Source of the DNA: Bimastos eiseni | Taxonomy: Eukaryota > Annelida > Clitellata > Crassiclitellata > Lumbricidae | Assembly (NCBI GenBank): GCA_959347315.1 | Contig: OY365809.1 | Location: forward strand, 40,307,219 to 40,371,218 | Reading direction: 5' to 3' | Length of the DNA stretch: 64,000 nucleotides | Shown: positions 11,889 to 26,500 of the stretch, one piece after another | Position numbering within the stretch: position 1 is the stretch's first letter | How the letters are laid out: the number at the start of each line of letters is the position of its first letter | Notes under the pieces: model-generated | Databases searched by the model: none | What the model saw: the letters and a program-made list of their open reading frames with translations, nothing else | Told to the model about the DNA's origin: nothing | Position numbers and translations under genes: made by a program

Positions 11889-14800
11889 GTCATCGTCATC
11901 GTCGTCGTCGTCGTCATCGTCATCGTTAGCGCCGTCATCGTATCATCACTATTATTGCCGAGGTGCCTTATATTCACAATCTTCACATACATTCAGTCCT
12001 TAAATCAAATTTTCATTCGCCCAACGATGTTCTTGCGCTATAAAAGCGACAGCAGCTCTCGTCTGCTCTCAAGTCAAAGACCGTCGTCTGCTTCGGACGC
12101 TGTGTACGCTGGTTCCCTATGGACGCAACTCATAAAAGCTTAGCAAATAGGCACACGCATACAGACGCATACAAACAGACGTACGTACGCATAACATCAA
12201 GCATATACTCTGATCGACACAATGCAACACTAATAAAACTGCCATAATATTCGTTCCAATACTTTCAGAAAGTATGCATTGGCCAATCAATACATCAGTA
12301 TATATATATATATGCATATACAAATATGCACCTATACATAACACACCTAACACCGTGTCACCTCGTATGCATAATGTATCTAGATATGCGTATATATATA
12401 CATGCATATATATATATACGTATAATTAAATGCAGTTCTAGTGTGAAGGTGTTTTTTGTGAATGTATGTTGTATATTTATGATTCATCAGTGTATATGCG
12501 CTGAGCTGAACAGATGTTTAGTTGTCTAGCATTGCATGAATAATTAGTTGGCCTGACAGGCGTATGCTGAGCACTTGTGGCGCCATGGTTAAGTTGCTGA
12601 AGTAGTAGACTTGAAGTGCGTGCAAATATAAAATTATAATCGATTACGCTGCCTGTGTAAAATGAGATTGAGTTGAAGCATTATGCTGGTTTTTTGTATT
12701 GCGAACGAAAGAAGAAATATTTGAAAACTGTCATATGTACATTTTTAGCCACTACACACGTATTATCAGAGGTTTGTAATTTTTTAGTAGAAGTAGAAGC
12801 AAATTGATTAAGGTCATAGAGAATAAAGAGAGGTGACATCATAAATCATGTATATAAGGTACATGTAATGTATGAAACCAGGGATTTTGTAAAATACCTA
12901 GGCAATTTGTGAGACCCTAACGGTCTAACCCTACACCAACCCCAGCCCCAGTCCTAACCCTAAATCGTGGATGTTACAAATGGCCAGAGATGAGGCATTT
13001 TACACAATCTCTGCTTTCACACATTGCCTGTGACATATACACACATATGCATGGAAATATACATATCTAAACATATACATATATACATCTATACATATAT
13101 TCATATACACGTATAGGGATTATAGGCCTACATATATATATATATATATACTATGTGACTCCAAACGCACAGCATGTGTCATATTATATATGCGTCATCG
13201 TGTGTAGTTTTATGTGGGCGCCATAGGCAAAAATGCCTGTGTAGGAACATCGCGGCAAACACTAAATTAATGAGTGACCTGGCTAATGCCTATTAACCTC
13301 GTCAGCCAATCATTGGTGGCCTGTGTTGGCCGGCTGCTACCATGACAACCTGATCGTGCATATGTCTCATTATCTGATTGGCTGAGATGTACGTTGACGG
13401 TCGCCATATTGTAAAAGACTGTAAAAGTAAGAGGATATTTTATGGCCGTTCTACTGGATTTATAAGGATACTTGCGTATGAAGTGCGTGCAAACTGTCCT
13501 TGTGACATTAAAGCCTGCAAATGTGTATTTAAATGCAGTGTTATTTAAAGGTCCGATACTGTTGCCAAGTCTGTTGGTTACTGGGTCTATGTACACTAGC
13601 CTATGTAAGAATTGCGATGCCCCGTCTGTTTTTGGACATACATTTTCTCGTAAAATGTATGTTCAAGTGACTGAGACCTCTCACTAGACAGTTTCTGCCT
13701 GCAGACATTTTTGGCCACGCTTTGTGTTCAGGTTAGCGAGTTTTGTTTATGATTGCGCCTTCAGCCAACCCTATCGTCCCATTGATGATGCTAATGGTTG
13801 CATATACATAGGCCTACGTCATTTGACCGTATTTTATTTTGGATTTGATTTGAATGGAATGAATTAGAATAGATTAGAATAAATTAGAATAAATTAGATT
13901 AAAATTAGTTGCATTGGTTTGGATTGTGTTAGGTTATTTTTAATTCAATCAGATTGGTCGTGTTAAATTCCAATAGATTATATCATCCTAAGTCGATTCC
14001 GCTTCGTTCTTCCTCTGGTGGTGAGCTTCTGGTGTCCCGTGCAAGAGCCTCGACCATGCAGCGCCTTGTCTTCTCAGTTGTTGGTCCTTCCACCTGGAAC
14101 ACATTTTCCATAGAGATGCAGCTGTTAACTTACCAGGGCATAATGCGCCTTTGTTTTACAGGTTGCTTGAGACTGATTTTTGTCGCCGTGGCTGGGTGGG
14201 AGCGTCCCCGTGTGTAGAATTCTTGAGGGGGCGCTATTTAAAGGTTAAGGTTAAGATCTATAAATATGCATGTATATTGGATTGAATTTAAATTGGATTG
14301 ACCTCTACTCTACGAGATTAGATTACGTGATATTAGATTAGGCCTACGTAATATTAGATTACGCGAGGTTAGATTACGTAAGACTAGACTACGTATTATT
14401 AGATTACGTAAGATTAGATTAAGTAAGATTAGATTAGGCCTACGTAAGATTAGATTATATAACCATAACCATGACCATAATGTTTATTGGTCCCAAAAAC
14501 ATTACAAGATAAATCAGAGAAAACATGAACATAGTCATAATGGGATCAAGCGAACAGAAAACCCTAAAAGGACAAATTGTCCGGCTAATCGGGTCACTCA
14601 TTTAAATATAATATTTACAGACGGTTGGTTTAGAACAATGACATAAAAGAGTTAGCCGTAGGATTTAACTAGTTAAAAAGCAGACAATAATAGAGAAAGA
14701 AAAAGTAAGAGGTACATTTAAATGCGAGGTGCTATACGCTATTATTCAGCAATCATCAATCAGATAAGTGCGTTGACTCTGTTTGAATGCACATAATTAT

Positions 14801-17530
14801 ATTAGGCTTTTGGCGGAGGATTATTGGCAGAGTATTCCAGACTGTTGATCCAGTATATTTAATGGAAAATTTTCTAGTGTTTGTGCGGGCAAAAGTAAGA
14901 ACAGGTTACATAATATTAGATTACGTAAGATTAGATTACATAAGATTAGATTACGTGAAATTAGACTACGTCAGATTAGATTACGTCAGATTAGATTACG
15001 CACGATTAGATTACATCATGCCCTATACCGCATCTGGCCAATCAAAAGATTTGAATTACACGATGCTCTTGAAAGTGCGCTTGGTACACGATGGACTTTA
15101 ATTAAATGGTTTCTTTGATTGATCATTTACTTATTGCAATTAGGTCTGGAACGTGTCGAACTCAATGTCAGTCCAGCGGAATATGCCGACACCGACGACG
15201 TATAATCTCGAACGGCCAAGCATGCGCTGGCATCTTGCAACATTTACATATAGTCAATGGAATCATTTTCATGGCGATTAATCGGCTTGACGTTTATGGA
15301 ATACCAAATGGAGATCGATTCTATGGAGTCACTCAAAAAGACGTAATTAATCTGAGGAGGTTTATACATGGTGAGACCAAAAAGGATAACAGTTCCACTA
15401 AATGAGTTGCTTATTTTCACATATTTTCCAAATCGGCATTTCCAACAATCACAAATGTGATGAGATTTTCGCCAACTTCTTAAGTTTGCTGTAGTGCGAT
15501 ATGATGTCAACACAGAAACAAACAGACCATTGCATCCAACAAAGAGTACTTAGGATGTCCTTGCATTGTTGAAAAGGTCAAAGGTCTATTTGCAGAACAG
15601 AGAGAGACACGCAGGAATGATGCAACAGGCACAGTTACAATTATATTATTAAGACTTATAATATATTTGTGTAGACATGTGCCAGATGTCCTTGAATGCA
15701 GATCACAGAGTGAATATTCTGTGCATAAATTGGAGCGTCATACATTTTTTCTCATCATTAGGTAGTATACTTTGTGGATAATATGTGTTGCTTAACGACG
15801 ACATTTGGTGGCTGAGAAGGTTGCAGGGTACATTGCCTTAAGACTTTTCTTTTCGGCAGGGGTTGAGTTAGAAGCGCTCCGGTTTAGTAACCTTGAAGGG
15901 GCGCTATTTAAATTTTCACAATGAATGAATTAATTGTATAGGTTGCTTACACAGGAGTCGAAACTCGCTAGAAATTATTCAGATATCCGGTACAGGGCAA
16001 GGTACATCAGATCAACCCACGCCGGGTTTTTTCATAGTTAAAACAGCATTTCCTTCAAAACAGCAATGCACTTGTTCTGCAAACAAAATGTAATACTTTC
16101 CGAGGAAATAGTTTCAGCTTATCTTAAGATATCGTCATTATCGTCCATGGGTTCATAACCCGTTGGTTGTCAATCGCATGTGTCGCTGTATCTTTGTCCT
16201 GCGCTATCAAACCTTAGTGTGTGTATATCCCGTCCGCAAAGGTCTCTAACATCATCGAGCCACTCTTTATTTTGATCTGCCTTTTCTCCCGATGCCATCA
16301 ATCATTCCAGACATTGGCCTACATCTTTCTGTAGTGTTTAGGTGACTATTTTCAGCGCGTTCTGATGTTCCGAGATATGCCTTGGCCTAGATATGTTCAG
16401 ATACATGGTGCCGAAAAATCACACCTTATTTCAAATTTTAAGATGTAGAAAATGTATGTATGCCTATTTGAAACTACAAAACTCTTTCAGATTGATTTGT
16501 CATATCTTTTTTTTAATATAAAACTGACATTTTTACCAAAAGTTAAATGTAAATCTTGCAATTTAAAGTTTAAAATTACCAAAGCAGAATTTCACGCAGC
16601 CTATCAAAAGTCAAGACAGATATAATTAAACACAGATTTCAATTCGGGCCCTATTTGTTATTTAATTTCATGTTGTACCTTGATTTGTTTTATATTAGTT
16701 TGTATTTAGATATATCTCTATTTAACAGACTGAGTAATTGCTCTCAGCGGTTGGAGTGGCTTGCTATTGAAATGGATTTTGTGGCGCTACACAAGCGTAT
16801 ATGTACATCATTACAACAGTTGGCGCCCAATAAATTTGCGCTTAACCTGGCTCAGTGTCACCGGGAGGCAGAGACCTTATCTCCATCACCATGGTAACCA
16901 ATAACTGTTCCATACCGGCCACCGAAAAATCAGCAGCAGAAGCAGTAGCCAATAGGCGAGGAGTGAGACATATAAATTCCAATCTGGTAGGGCATTGATG
17001 GCCGATCTAAGGGCGAATTGGCGTGGATTAATCCCATGTGTTTGCGATCATCACTCTCTCTTCCCGTCCTCCTCCTCCTCCTCCTCCATTTTCCTTTTCC
17101 CATCCTTTTTGTTTTCCTTCCTCTTCTCGTCGCCCTTCCCTTCGTCAATCGTTTCCATTCCCACCTCTTCCTTCGTATTCCTTCTCATCGCACTCTTCCT
17201 TCCGTCCTCCCTCCCTTCCTTCACGTTTTCTCCTCCCTCTTAGCTTCCCCTCCTCTCTTCCTCCCCTGTCATTTCTTCCTTCCTTTGTCTCTCCTTCTTC
17301 TTCCTATGCCCAGCCTTCCCTTCCCCTTTCCTCCATCAAGGGCCGCAGTAGAGGAAGAGTTATTGACCGACACCTACGCGCAGTTAACACAATCAGCGGT
17401 GGCAGCAGTAGCAACGACGCCATTTCACAAACAAATATAAACAAGGACAAACATGACAACAGACAGGCACACGCAAGCACGCACGCATAGACACAAAAAG
17501 ACGGGGATCCGAGAGGACACGGAAACCGTC

Positions 17531-17566
<36 letters not shown>

Positions 17567-20500
17567 GAGCGAGAGAGAGAGGAGCGGAATCACTATGAAT
17601 GTGGGTTAGTCCAGCAGCTCTGAAGACTCAGCAGGAATGTACGTTTGCTGGAACAGCGTCAAAAACATTCAGAGGGTGGCATCTGCAAAGGCGCGTTTAC
17701 CAGAAGACATAATTTGGCTCGGTATGGTCAGAATGGACGTTGGTCCTTGTGCTCGGGATAACCAGAATGAGGCAATCACAGGACATAGCTCCATGTACAG
17801 AACCTTACCTGCAATTGACCTATCTCGATAATTAATCTCTTCTATGGGTTCATTAATCTTAGGACTGGAATTATGAGTATAAATATTATAAATGGAAGCT
17901 TCTATATCGTCCGTGTTTACTACAGAAGGCACGAACAGGCGAGGCACCAAAATAAAGCCGTAATCTAACCAACAGGGCCAACCCGTAAGCTCAATTCCCT
18001 CTAACTACAGGAGGCTAGTCAGACCAAGGTGAATTAGCTATATGGAAAGGAAAGCCGCAAGTGGTCAGTTTAACTGAACAGAACCAACAGACATTATTTA
18101 TTCATAAGGGAGTTTATATAGCTCCCCTTCAAGGCAACCATCATATCATTGCAAGGCATCGCATTTAAGCATCAAGGTTTAAATGAAGATTATACGTACA
18201 TCGATTATTATTTTTGCGTCTGCTATATATATATATATTGATGCAGCTTATTGATGCTTACTGATGCAGCTAACTGAATCAGTTACTTATGCGTGTCTTT
18301 GTAAAAACTTTAAACTCCTAGGTTATTAAAGAAAGTGTTTAAGCAAAGGTTTGTAGGTTTTTAATGTCACACTCGCACACCGGCCACAAAATCATGAGAA
18401 GTTGAACCTACGTGAAGTACTTTCCTTTTATATATGCTGTAGCCTATCTTAAATATTAACGTCACATCCAGTCAGCAAAGAACACCATGTGAACGCCATA
18501 AGTTACAATTCGAATCAACTTGTAGAACTTTTAGTCATTAAAATAAAATAATAAAATTTTGACATACGAGGTTTCTAGGCTTTTTAAAAAACTAAACAAA
18601 CGTCTGTATGTTTTCTTGAATGGTACTGTACTGTAGCCGTGGTCTTTGCTGCTGATAGGAAAGTCTTATCCAGACTTCGTTGGGTGTTTCGTTTGTCTCC
18701 TGATGACTGGGATCCTTGCAGCGGGTGTCCGTGGATCCGTCAGATTCAACAACGTCCTCAATTCCATCAACTTCATCGTCTGGATCTTTATTATTATCGC
18801 TGGACTCTTCTACGTTCGCGTGGACAACTGGACGCTCTACGGATTCGCTCCCAACGGAGCATCTGGGGTAAGTGTCACCCGCGTCCGAATTTACTTACTT
18901 ACGTACCTATTCATGGTCGGGAATCAGCATCTGCTTTTTCATCCTCCACCATCGACTCATACAGCACCAATAATGTTATTAATGATGACGATAATAATGA
19001 CAATGACGGTGACAATAATAATAATAATAATAATCATAATGATAATAATGATAAAAATGATAATGATAATAATAATTATAACATTAATGATAATATTGTT
19101 TACTGATCTGTTATGATTAAATTGAGAGTAACATTATATATGATAATTAAAAATAATAATAGTGCCTCCGCCTAGTCAGGACTAGTCAACCTTACGGGAT
19201 ATGGGAATCGAACCAGGTCCTTCAGCCATGCACCTTGTGTTATCAATTGATCAACAGCCTCCTCTGTGTTGTCCATTACACTACGGCCCGCTCCCTTACA
19301 TGTCTGTATGTTTGTGAAGGTGTTCACTGGTGCAGCGACCTGCTTCTACGCCTTCATCGGCTTCGACATCATCGGAACAACGGGTGAAGAGGCGAAGAAC
19401 CCGAGTCGCAGCATTCCTATTGCCATCGTTTCCTCCCTCTTCATCTGTCTTCTTGCCTACGTCAGCGTCAGCGTCATCCTCACGCTCATGGTTCCCTACT
19501 ATGACGTCGAACCTGGTTCCGCGCTCGTCGACATGTTCGTGCAGCGCGGCTTCTATAGCGCCAAGTACGTCGTTGCCGTTGGAGCCCTGGCGGCTCTCGT
19601 CGTCAGTCTGCTGGGATCGATGTTCCCAATGCCAAGGATCATCTACGCAATGACCAGGGACGGACTGCTCTTCGAGTGAGTATACAGCTCTTAAAAGATC
19701 TCTCACTAGACAGTTTCTGCCTGCAGACATTTAACATCTAACTCATCAGCGCTTATACGTCCTTCAAGGACTGGGGCACGCTAACCCAATGTTCATGATC
19801 AATCAGTCGATCGATAAATCGATCAGTCAATCAATCCAGACCCAATCTAACCGATCAACCAACCCAATCAGCCCAACCAATCAATAATTTAATCCTGATT
19901 TAGCGTCACTTGAAAGCATATATATATATATATTTAATATATACATGCTTGAAAAGATAATTTATATATATATATATATATATGCTTTCAAGTGCTCAGC
20001 TCCTGCTGTTCAATAGCACGGTAAGACGTCAAAGATCACAAGACCTTCCTGCATTAGTTCTCTATTCCTCCGCTACAAGAAAGGTGCCTTAAAATCTTCT
20101 GTCTTCATGCTAGACTTTACAAGGATGTAAAAAATGGTGTGAAGCATGAAATCAATCATCAGAGCACTGACCTACTTATTATACTGCAGACAAAATTATA
20201 CGGCTAAGATGAGACCCTTCTCTTTAGGGCGCTTTCTTAGTCTTACCTGAGATGGCCTGCGGTAGGGGAAGTCATCACTGAGTGGTCTTGTAGTCATGGC
20301 GACATTTCCGGCATTTCCCTATCTATAATTATTCTTTTTCTTCACTGGGTCTTTCTTGCACTTCCTCTAGCCATCCGAGGCACAAAAGAATATGAGTAAA
20401 TGTTCAGTTCGTAATCAGACAAGGTCAACCTATCGATCGGAATTAAGAATAAACCAAAGACCATTTTCATATCACGACCTTCATAAGGTTCATTTTCTAT

Positions 20501-23500
20501 ATACTCAGGTGTGCCTTATACATGTAGGTAAGAATGTACGCATGTACGAAATTGCAAGTATGTTTATATATACATGTATGTTTGTCTGTATTTATACATG
20601 TGTTGTATATATGTGCATCTGAGCACGTTTGTATGCATGCATTTATGAATGAATGTATATGCGTTTGTTTGCTAGCGTGTACATGTATGCATAGTCCTAT
20701 TTGTTTACATGCATGCATATAACTTATATATGTATTGTATATATGTATGTTGGTATGTAAATAGGCTTATGTATTTATACATGTGGGTTTGTTTGTATGC
20801 ATGTATTTATACATGTGGGTTTGTTTGTATGCTTGTATTTATATTTGTTTCTATGTTTATATGTATGAATATATGTACATGTATATTTAACATTGTTTAT
20901 ATGTAGACCTATGTTTGTATACGTAGATATGGAAACGATTATCTTTCAAACAGAAGAGTATACGTAGATATGAAAACGATTATCTTTCAAATAGAAGAGT
21001 ATACGTAGATATGGCAACGATTATCTTTCAAACAGAAGAGTATACGTAGATATGGAAACGATTATCTTTCAAACAGAAGACTATACGTAGATATGGAAAC
21101 GATTGTCTTTCAAACAGAAGAGTATACGTAGATATGGAATCGATTTGGCAACGATTGTCTTTCAAACAGAAGAGTATACGTAGATATGGAAACGATTATC
21201 TTTCAAACAGAAGAGTATACGTAGATATGGAAACGATTATCTTTCAAACAGAAGAGTATACGTAGATATGGAAACGATTATCTTTCAAACAGAAGAGTAT
21301 ACGTAGATGTGGAAACGATTATCTTTCAAACAGAAGAGTATACGTAGATATGGAAACGATTATCTTTCAAACAGAAGAGTATACGTAGATATGGAAACGA
21401 TTATCTTTCAAACAGAAGAGTATACGTAGATATGGAAACGATTATCTTTCAAACAGAAGAGTATACGTAGATATGGAAACGATTATCTTTCAAACAGAAG
21501 AGTATACGTAGATATGGAAACGATTATCTTTCAAACAGAAGAGTATACGTAGATATGGAAACGATTGTCTTTCAAACAGAAGAGTATACGTAGATATGGC
21601 AACGATTATCTTTCAAACAGAAGAGTATACGTAGATATGGCAACGATTATCTTTCAAACAGAAGAGTATACGTATATATGGCAACGATTGTCTTTCAAAC
21701 AGAAGAGTATACGTATATATGGCAACGATTATCTTTCAAACAGAAGAGTATACGTAGATATGGCAACGATTAGCTTTCAAACAGAAGAGTATACGTAGAT
21801 ATGGAAACGATTATCTTTCAAACAGAAGAGTAGACATAGATATGGTAGCGATTGTATTTCAACAGGAGAGTATACGTACATATTTGTAGGTATGAATGTG
21901 TGTATTTAGGTAGTTGTTTAATACGAGGGCATGGCGGAAGGTGGTTCTCAATCCCCACACAGCGTTCACTCGACCTTCTTCGTCCCATTCCTCGTCGCTT
22001 CTGTATCATCTAATTTATCCATCTCACGTAAGGACCTCTAAGGATCAATGACCACCAGAGACTTTTAACTCCGCTTGGTAATCCCACACTGGTTTCCTGT
22101 CGTTGGGCATATCAGCTTCAAGGTGGCACTCTTCTTGTGTACAGAGCACGTTCAGGTCATCTGTATCTTACTTATCTTCCTTGGTCTCACCCTGCAATTT
22201 TGTTACAGGTCGATCCTCTCATCGATCAACATCTGCTGGAAAGTATGTTGTTACTAGTTACACATCTTGACTTTGGTCAGCGTTCATTCAATGTTACCGT
22301 CCCTCCTCCATCTTAAACTCTCTACCTAATGCACGCATCGGTTGCTCACACATTACCCGGTCTCAATATGCAATTCTTAACGCAATGAGGGCATGATACA
22401 CAGCTGTATAGTACTGCATTGTGTTGTATAGCCCTCTAACAGAAGCAGGTACCATTCGCTTAGCTTTTAAGGAGCATCTGACATTTCGAAATTACGATAC
22501 GAAGTTCCAAGACCAGCATAATTATAGGTTCAATATACAAGCAAATCAATGTGTAGACCTACCTAGACCTACTGACTCATCCTTTTTCGCTGGTTCAAAC
22601 CATCTCCCATTGACGATAGACCACCATATAAATTCCCAGGATCTCAAACCATCCACAGGTCGCCTCCAAATGGCATATACATGTAATCAAATGAATACAC
22701 TCATTTCATGAATGTTATTGCATTTTGATATAGCGCTTTTCCGAAAAGTGCTCCATTATCAAACAATTTCTGTGCTTAACCTTGACCCCTCTCGCTCTCT
22801 CGCCACACTACCTTCATCAGTGCGAACACCGGGTGCAACGGTCAAAGGTCGCATCACGTGACCCAATGAGTAATCATAAAGAACGTCAGGGAATGTCGCT
22901 TTAAGGCTTTGGATGGCGCATCGTGACTTTTCACAGGTGGATTGGTGGGTCTTATCTTTCTTCTTTCCAATCCTGCATGATCCATGTGTGGTCGGCACGC
23001 AATTCCCCGTCTAATCCGTCTATTGCATAATACACCATCAATCGATGGACGGCGCCTCATACTCATCTCCAACCAATCACCGTCGGGCAGCGGCCATTTT
23101 CACGATCATGCATCTAAAAATTCATGAATAATTTGCAGACTCAGGGACCTTTTATCTCAACTTAACAACCTCTATCACAATAATGGAGCGCGTTATGTTG
23201 TGGTTTAATGCATTTTATGATACAAATAGGCCTAAGAGACAGATTTGAAGTTAATACATTTTACTAGACCCAAATGAACCCTAGGTCTATATTGAAGTTT
23301 GAAACAGTGCATGTAGGCAACGTACATTTACAGAGCTTTCTGTTTTCATTTCTGTTTGACGATCTCTCCAATTTGAAAATAATATTATATGGAAACGTTC
23401 TCTTTCGTTCAAGAGCATTTTAAATGAATAACAAGTGGGACTTTGTCTTGCAAAAATTTAGTATGTGAGTAAGTATGCAGGCCTTTTTGTATCTGACAGT

Positions 23501-26500
23501 CATGCAAATGCATTAAGTTGACCTAACAGCAGTCGGGTTGTAGGCCTAAGTGATTCTGTAGACGCTTCGTCTGCGTTGGAACCATTCTAGCGTCTCTAGA
23601 ACAAATGGTTTTATTACTATCATAAGAGGGAAATTACAGACAGACGAGCCTACTAAATTATGACCTGAAGCACATTGAATCGTTTTTCACCAGCAGAGAT
23701 CTAATAACATACAGTCAGTACGTACGTACATTAATTCATTCATTCATTTATTTCGATAATTTATATAGCGCCTCTTCAAGGGAAACTATTCAGAGGTGCT
23801 CCCAGTCCAGCCCAGCCACGTTCAAAAAGAAATGACTTTAGCAGATTACAAAAGTTAGGTAGATCATTGTAAGGGGGAAGACGGATGGCCATCGGGAGCC
23901 CGTTCCAGGTGGATGGACCAACCACTGAGAAAGCTGGACGCAGCATTAGCGATGAGCGAGCTCTGGACACCAAAAGCTCGCCTTTAGCAGAAGAGCGCGG
24001 AGCTCTACGCGAAAGGAGTTCAGACACCGGACGACACAGTTCAGTCAAGTAGGATGGCGCACAAAGAGAAAGACACCGCCAAACTAGTGTCGCAATGCGG
24101 AAAGTAATGCGCTGTGAAAGACATCGCGCATTAAAGCTGAATCAGGTGAAAATTTGGGTAATATATGTATATAGATCAATCAATCAATGATGTTTATTCG
24201 GCTGATCAGTTTTATATGCAACAATTTACAATGAATCCACAAAAGTAGTAAATAAGTCTAATTCTAGATGAGAAAAAAAGAGAAGGAGTCATGGAGTGAG
24301 TAAGGATGCTGATAAAAGCCTAGGGGACCCAATTAGGGACAAAAGTCCCGCAAGTTAGGACTACCTAGTGGGATGGGTTATATAGAAAGTGATAGCCGGT
24401 AAGAGAAGATTAAAGGGAAAAGATAGTAGATTCAACGGTGTACAAACATAAAACTTAATCTCTCGATACTTAATTTCGAGATACTTAATCTCTCAATATT
24501 TAATTTCTAGATACCTACATGTATCCATGCATGCATAGGCATTTTCTCGACTCTATTTTCAGGTTTCTTGGGCGAATACATCAGCGGACTGGTACCCCGC
24601 TCGTGGCGACCGTTCTGACTGGTACCCTGGCGTCTCTGATGTCTCTGCTCGTCAGCCTCGAGATACTAATCGAAATGATGTCGATAGGTCAGCCAGTGCA
24701 TCATTGCTTTCGACTGTAGCTACGGGCGAATGAGATTTGTCTGTGTGTCTTGAAAATGATCCTGATGACTTATTGACAGGGAATTGATTGTAAACGTTTA
24801 TTGTATCTATGCATGTACACACATGTGTGTGTATGTATGTATGTATGTATGTATGTATGTATGTATGTATGTATGTATGTATGTATGTATGTATGTATGT
24901 ATGTATGTATGTATGTATGTATGTATGTATGTATGTATGTATGTATGTATGTATGTATGTATGTATGTATGTATGTATGTATTTATGTATGTATGTATGT
25001 ATGTATGTATGTATGTATGTATGTATGTATGTATGTATGTATGTATGTATGTATGTATGTATGTATGTATGTATGTATGTATGTATGTATGTATGTATGT
25101 ATGTATGTATGTATGTGCATCTATTCTATGTACTATTGTAGCCTATGTATCTAAACTCTTGCTACAAACACTGTTTATAAAGGACTCTTATGAATCGTTG
25201 CGTGCCATCTGTCTGTCTGTGTATTGGTGTAGGGACCCTGTTGGCTTATTCGCTCGTCTCCATATCCGTTCTCATCCTTCGCTATCAACCTGACAAGCAC
25301 GACCTCCCGATCCCGTTGGCCCATCGCACGGACCCCGACACGGACGAGGCCACCTCTGCTCCCTCCTCGTCCCCCTCCTACGGTTACGACGACGAATATA
25401 CCCTGCCCGGGGGGTCGACGCCCTCCTTCGACACCCACACGGCCAAGCGTCGCTACAAGGACGACCAGCACCTGATCCCGACGGCCAGCGACGATGCGCG
25501 CTCCTACGGCAGCGTGTTGGGTGCGCCGCCGGGGAGCCAGGGCATCGAGTCGAAGGCGGCCGTCGTACGGAGGCACGCCAAGATCTGGTGGCTGAGGATG
25601 GGCTTCCCAGGGGACGACGTGCGACCTACCGATCGCACGGCTCGCACCGTCATCCTCTTCACGGGCCTGCTGTGCCTCGCTGAGTTGGGGGCGTGCGTCG
25701 TGATAGTGTTCGGCGGGTGGATGATCGAGGCAGGGCAGGCCTGGATCGTCGCTCCTCTCATTGTTTTCATCGCTGCCGCTGTCGCTTGTGTCGTCGTCAT
25801 ACTCAGACAACCGCAAAACAAGTAAGACGAGACGGATAATTGTATTTGTTGTATTCTACTGTATTGTATTATACTTACTGATTTATATAGCGCCTCTCAC
25901 AGTACAACCCTGATCAGAGGCGATCCCAGCGCAAAAAGCCCCGCGGGAAAAGATAAGTCTAAGGAATGTGGGCAGAAACTGAGGCTGCCTCTGTTAAAAT
26001 CAAAGAGTGAATCGGAGATGAGATATATTATTCCGAAGCAAAGGGCCAACAAAGTGACGAGCTCGTTCGTTATTCATTGAGGCTATGCGGTATAGAGGTT
26101 ATATACTTACTGACAATAAGGCGGCGTCAATTAAACGATCAAACTATGAACTGACTAATTAATATTTAAACGACGTCATTTAAACAATATACTTCCTAAT
26201 TAATATCGAAGCGACCTCATTTAAGCTATGCAGTTACTAATAAGATAATCAATCGACGTCACTTAAACTATGACCTTACTAATTAATATCCAAGCGACGT
26301 CACTCAAACTATGACCTTACTAATTAATATCCAAGCGACGTCACTCAAACTATGACCTTACTAATTAATATCCTAGCGACGTCACTCAAACTATGACCTT
26401 ACTAATTAATATCCAAGCAACATCATTTAAGCTATGAAATTCCTAATGAAATAATCAATTGGGGTCGTTTAAACTATGAATTTACTTTAAATTAATATCC

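Larger units (their letters stand above)
11367..18658 (+). other. SLC7A14 intron, 7.3 kb, repeat-rich
   Basis: Contains an AT/GT tract (11395-11476), a CT-rich tract (11570-11670), a CATCGT tract (11785-11940), a degraded telomere-like patch (12907-12965), LINE relics, 15-bp AT-rich arrays, a pyrimidine tract (17043-17335) and a TA/GA microsatellite (17536-17583). No exon of another gene is recognised. Confidence 0.7.

Noticed and set aside
20918..21875. CRISPR-like array
   Set aside because: 41-bp units are directly adjacent with no unique spacers, in an animal intron; this is a minisatellite.
24784..25293. Cys-Met-Tyr-Val repeat proteins
   Set aside because: All + frames of a (ATGT)n microsatellite are open.
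25175..25816. 213-codon - strand frame over SLC7A14 exon e
   Set aside because: Antisense shadow of a GC-rich real exon whose + strand protein has clear homology.
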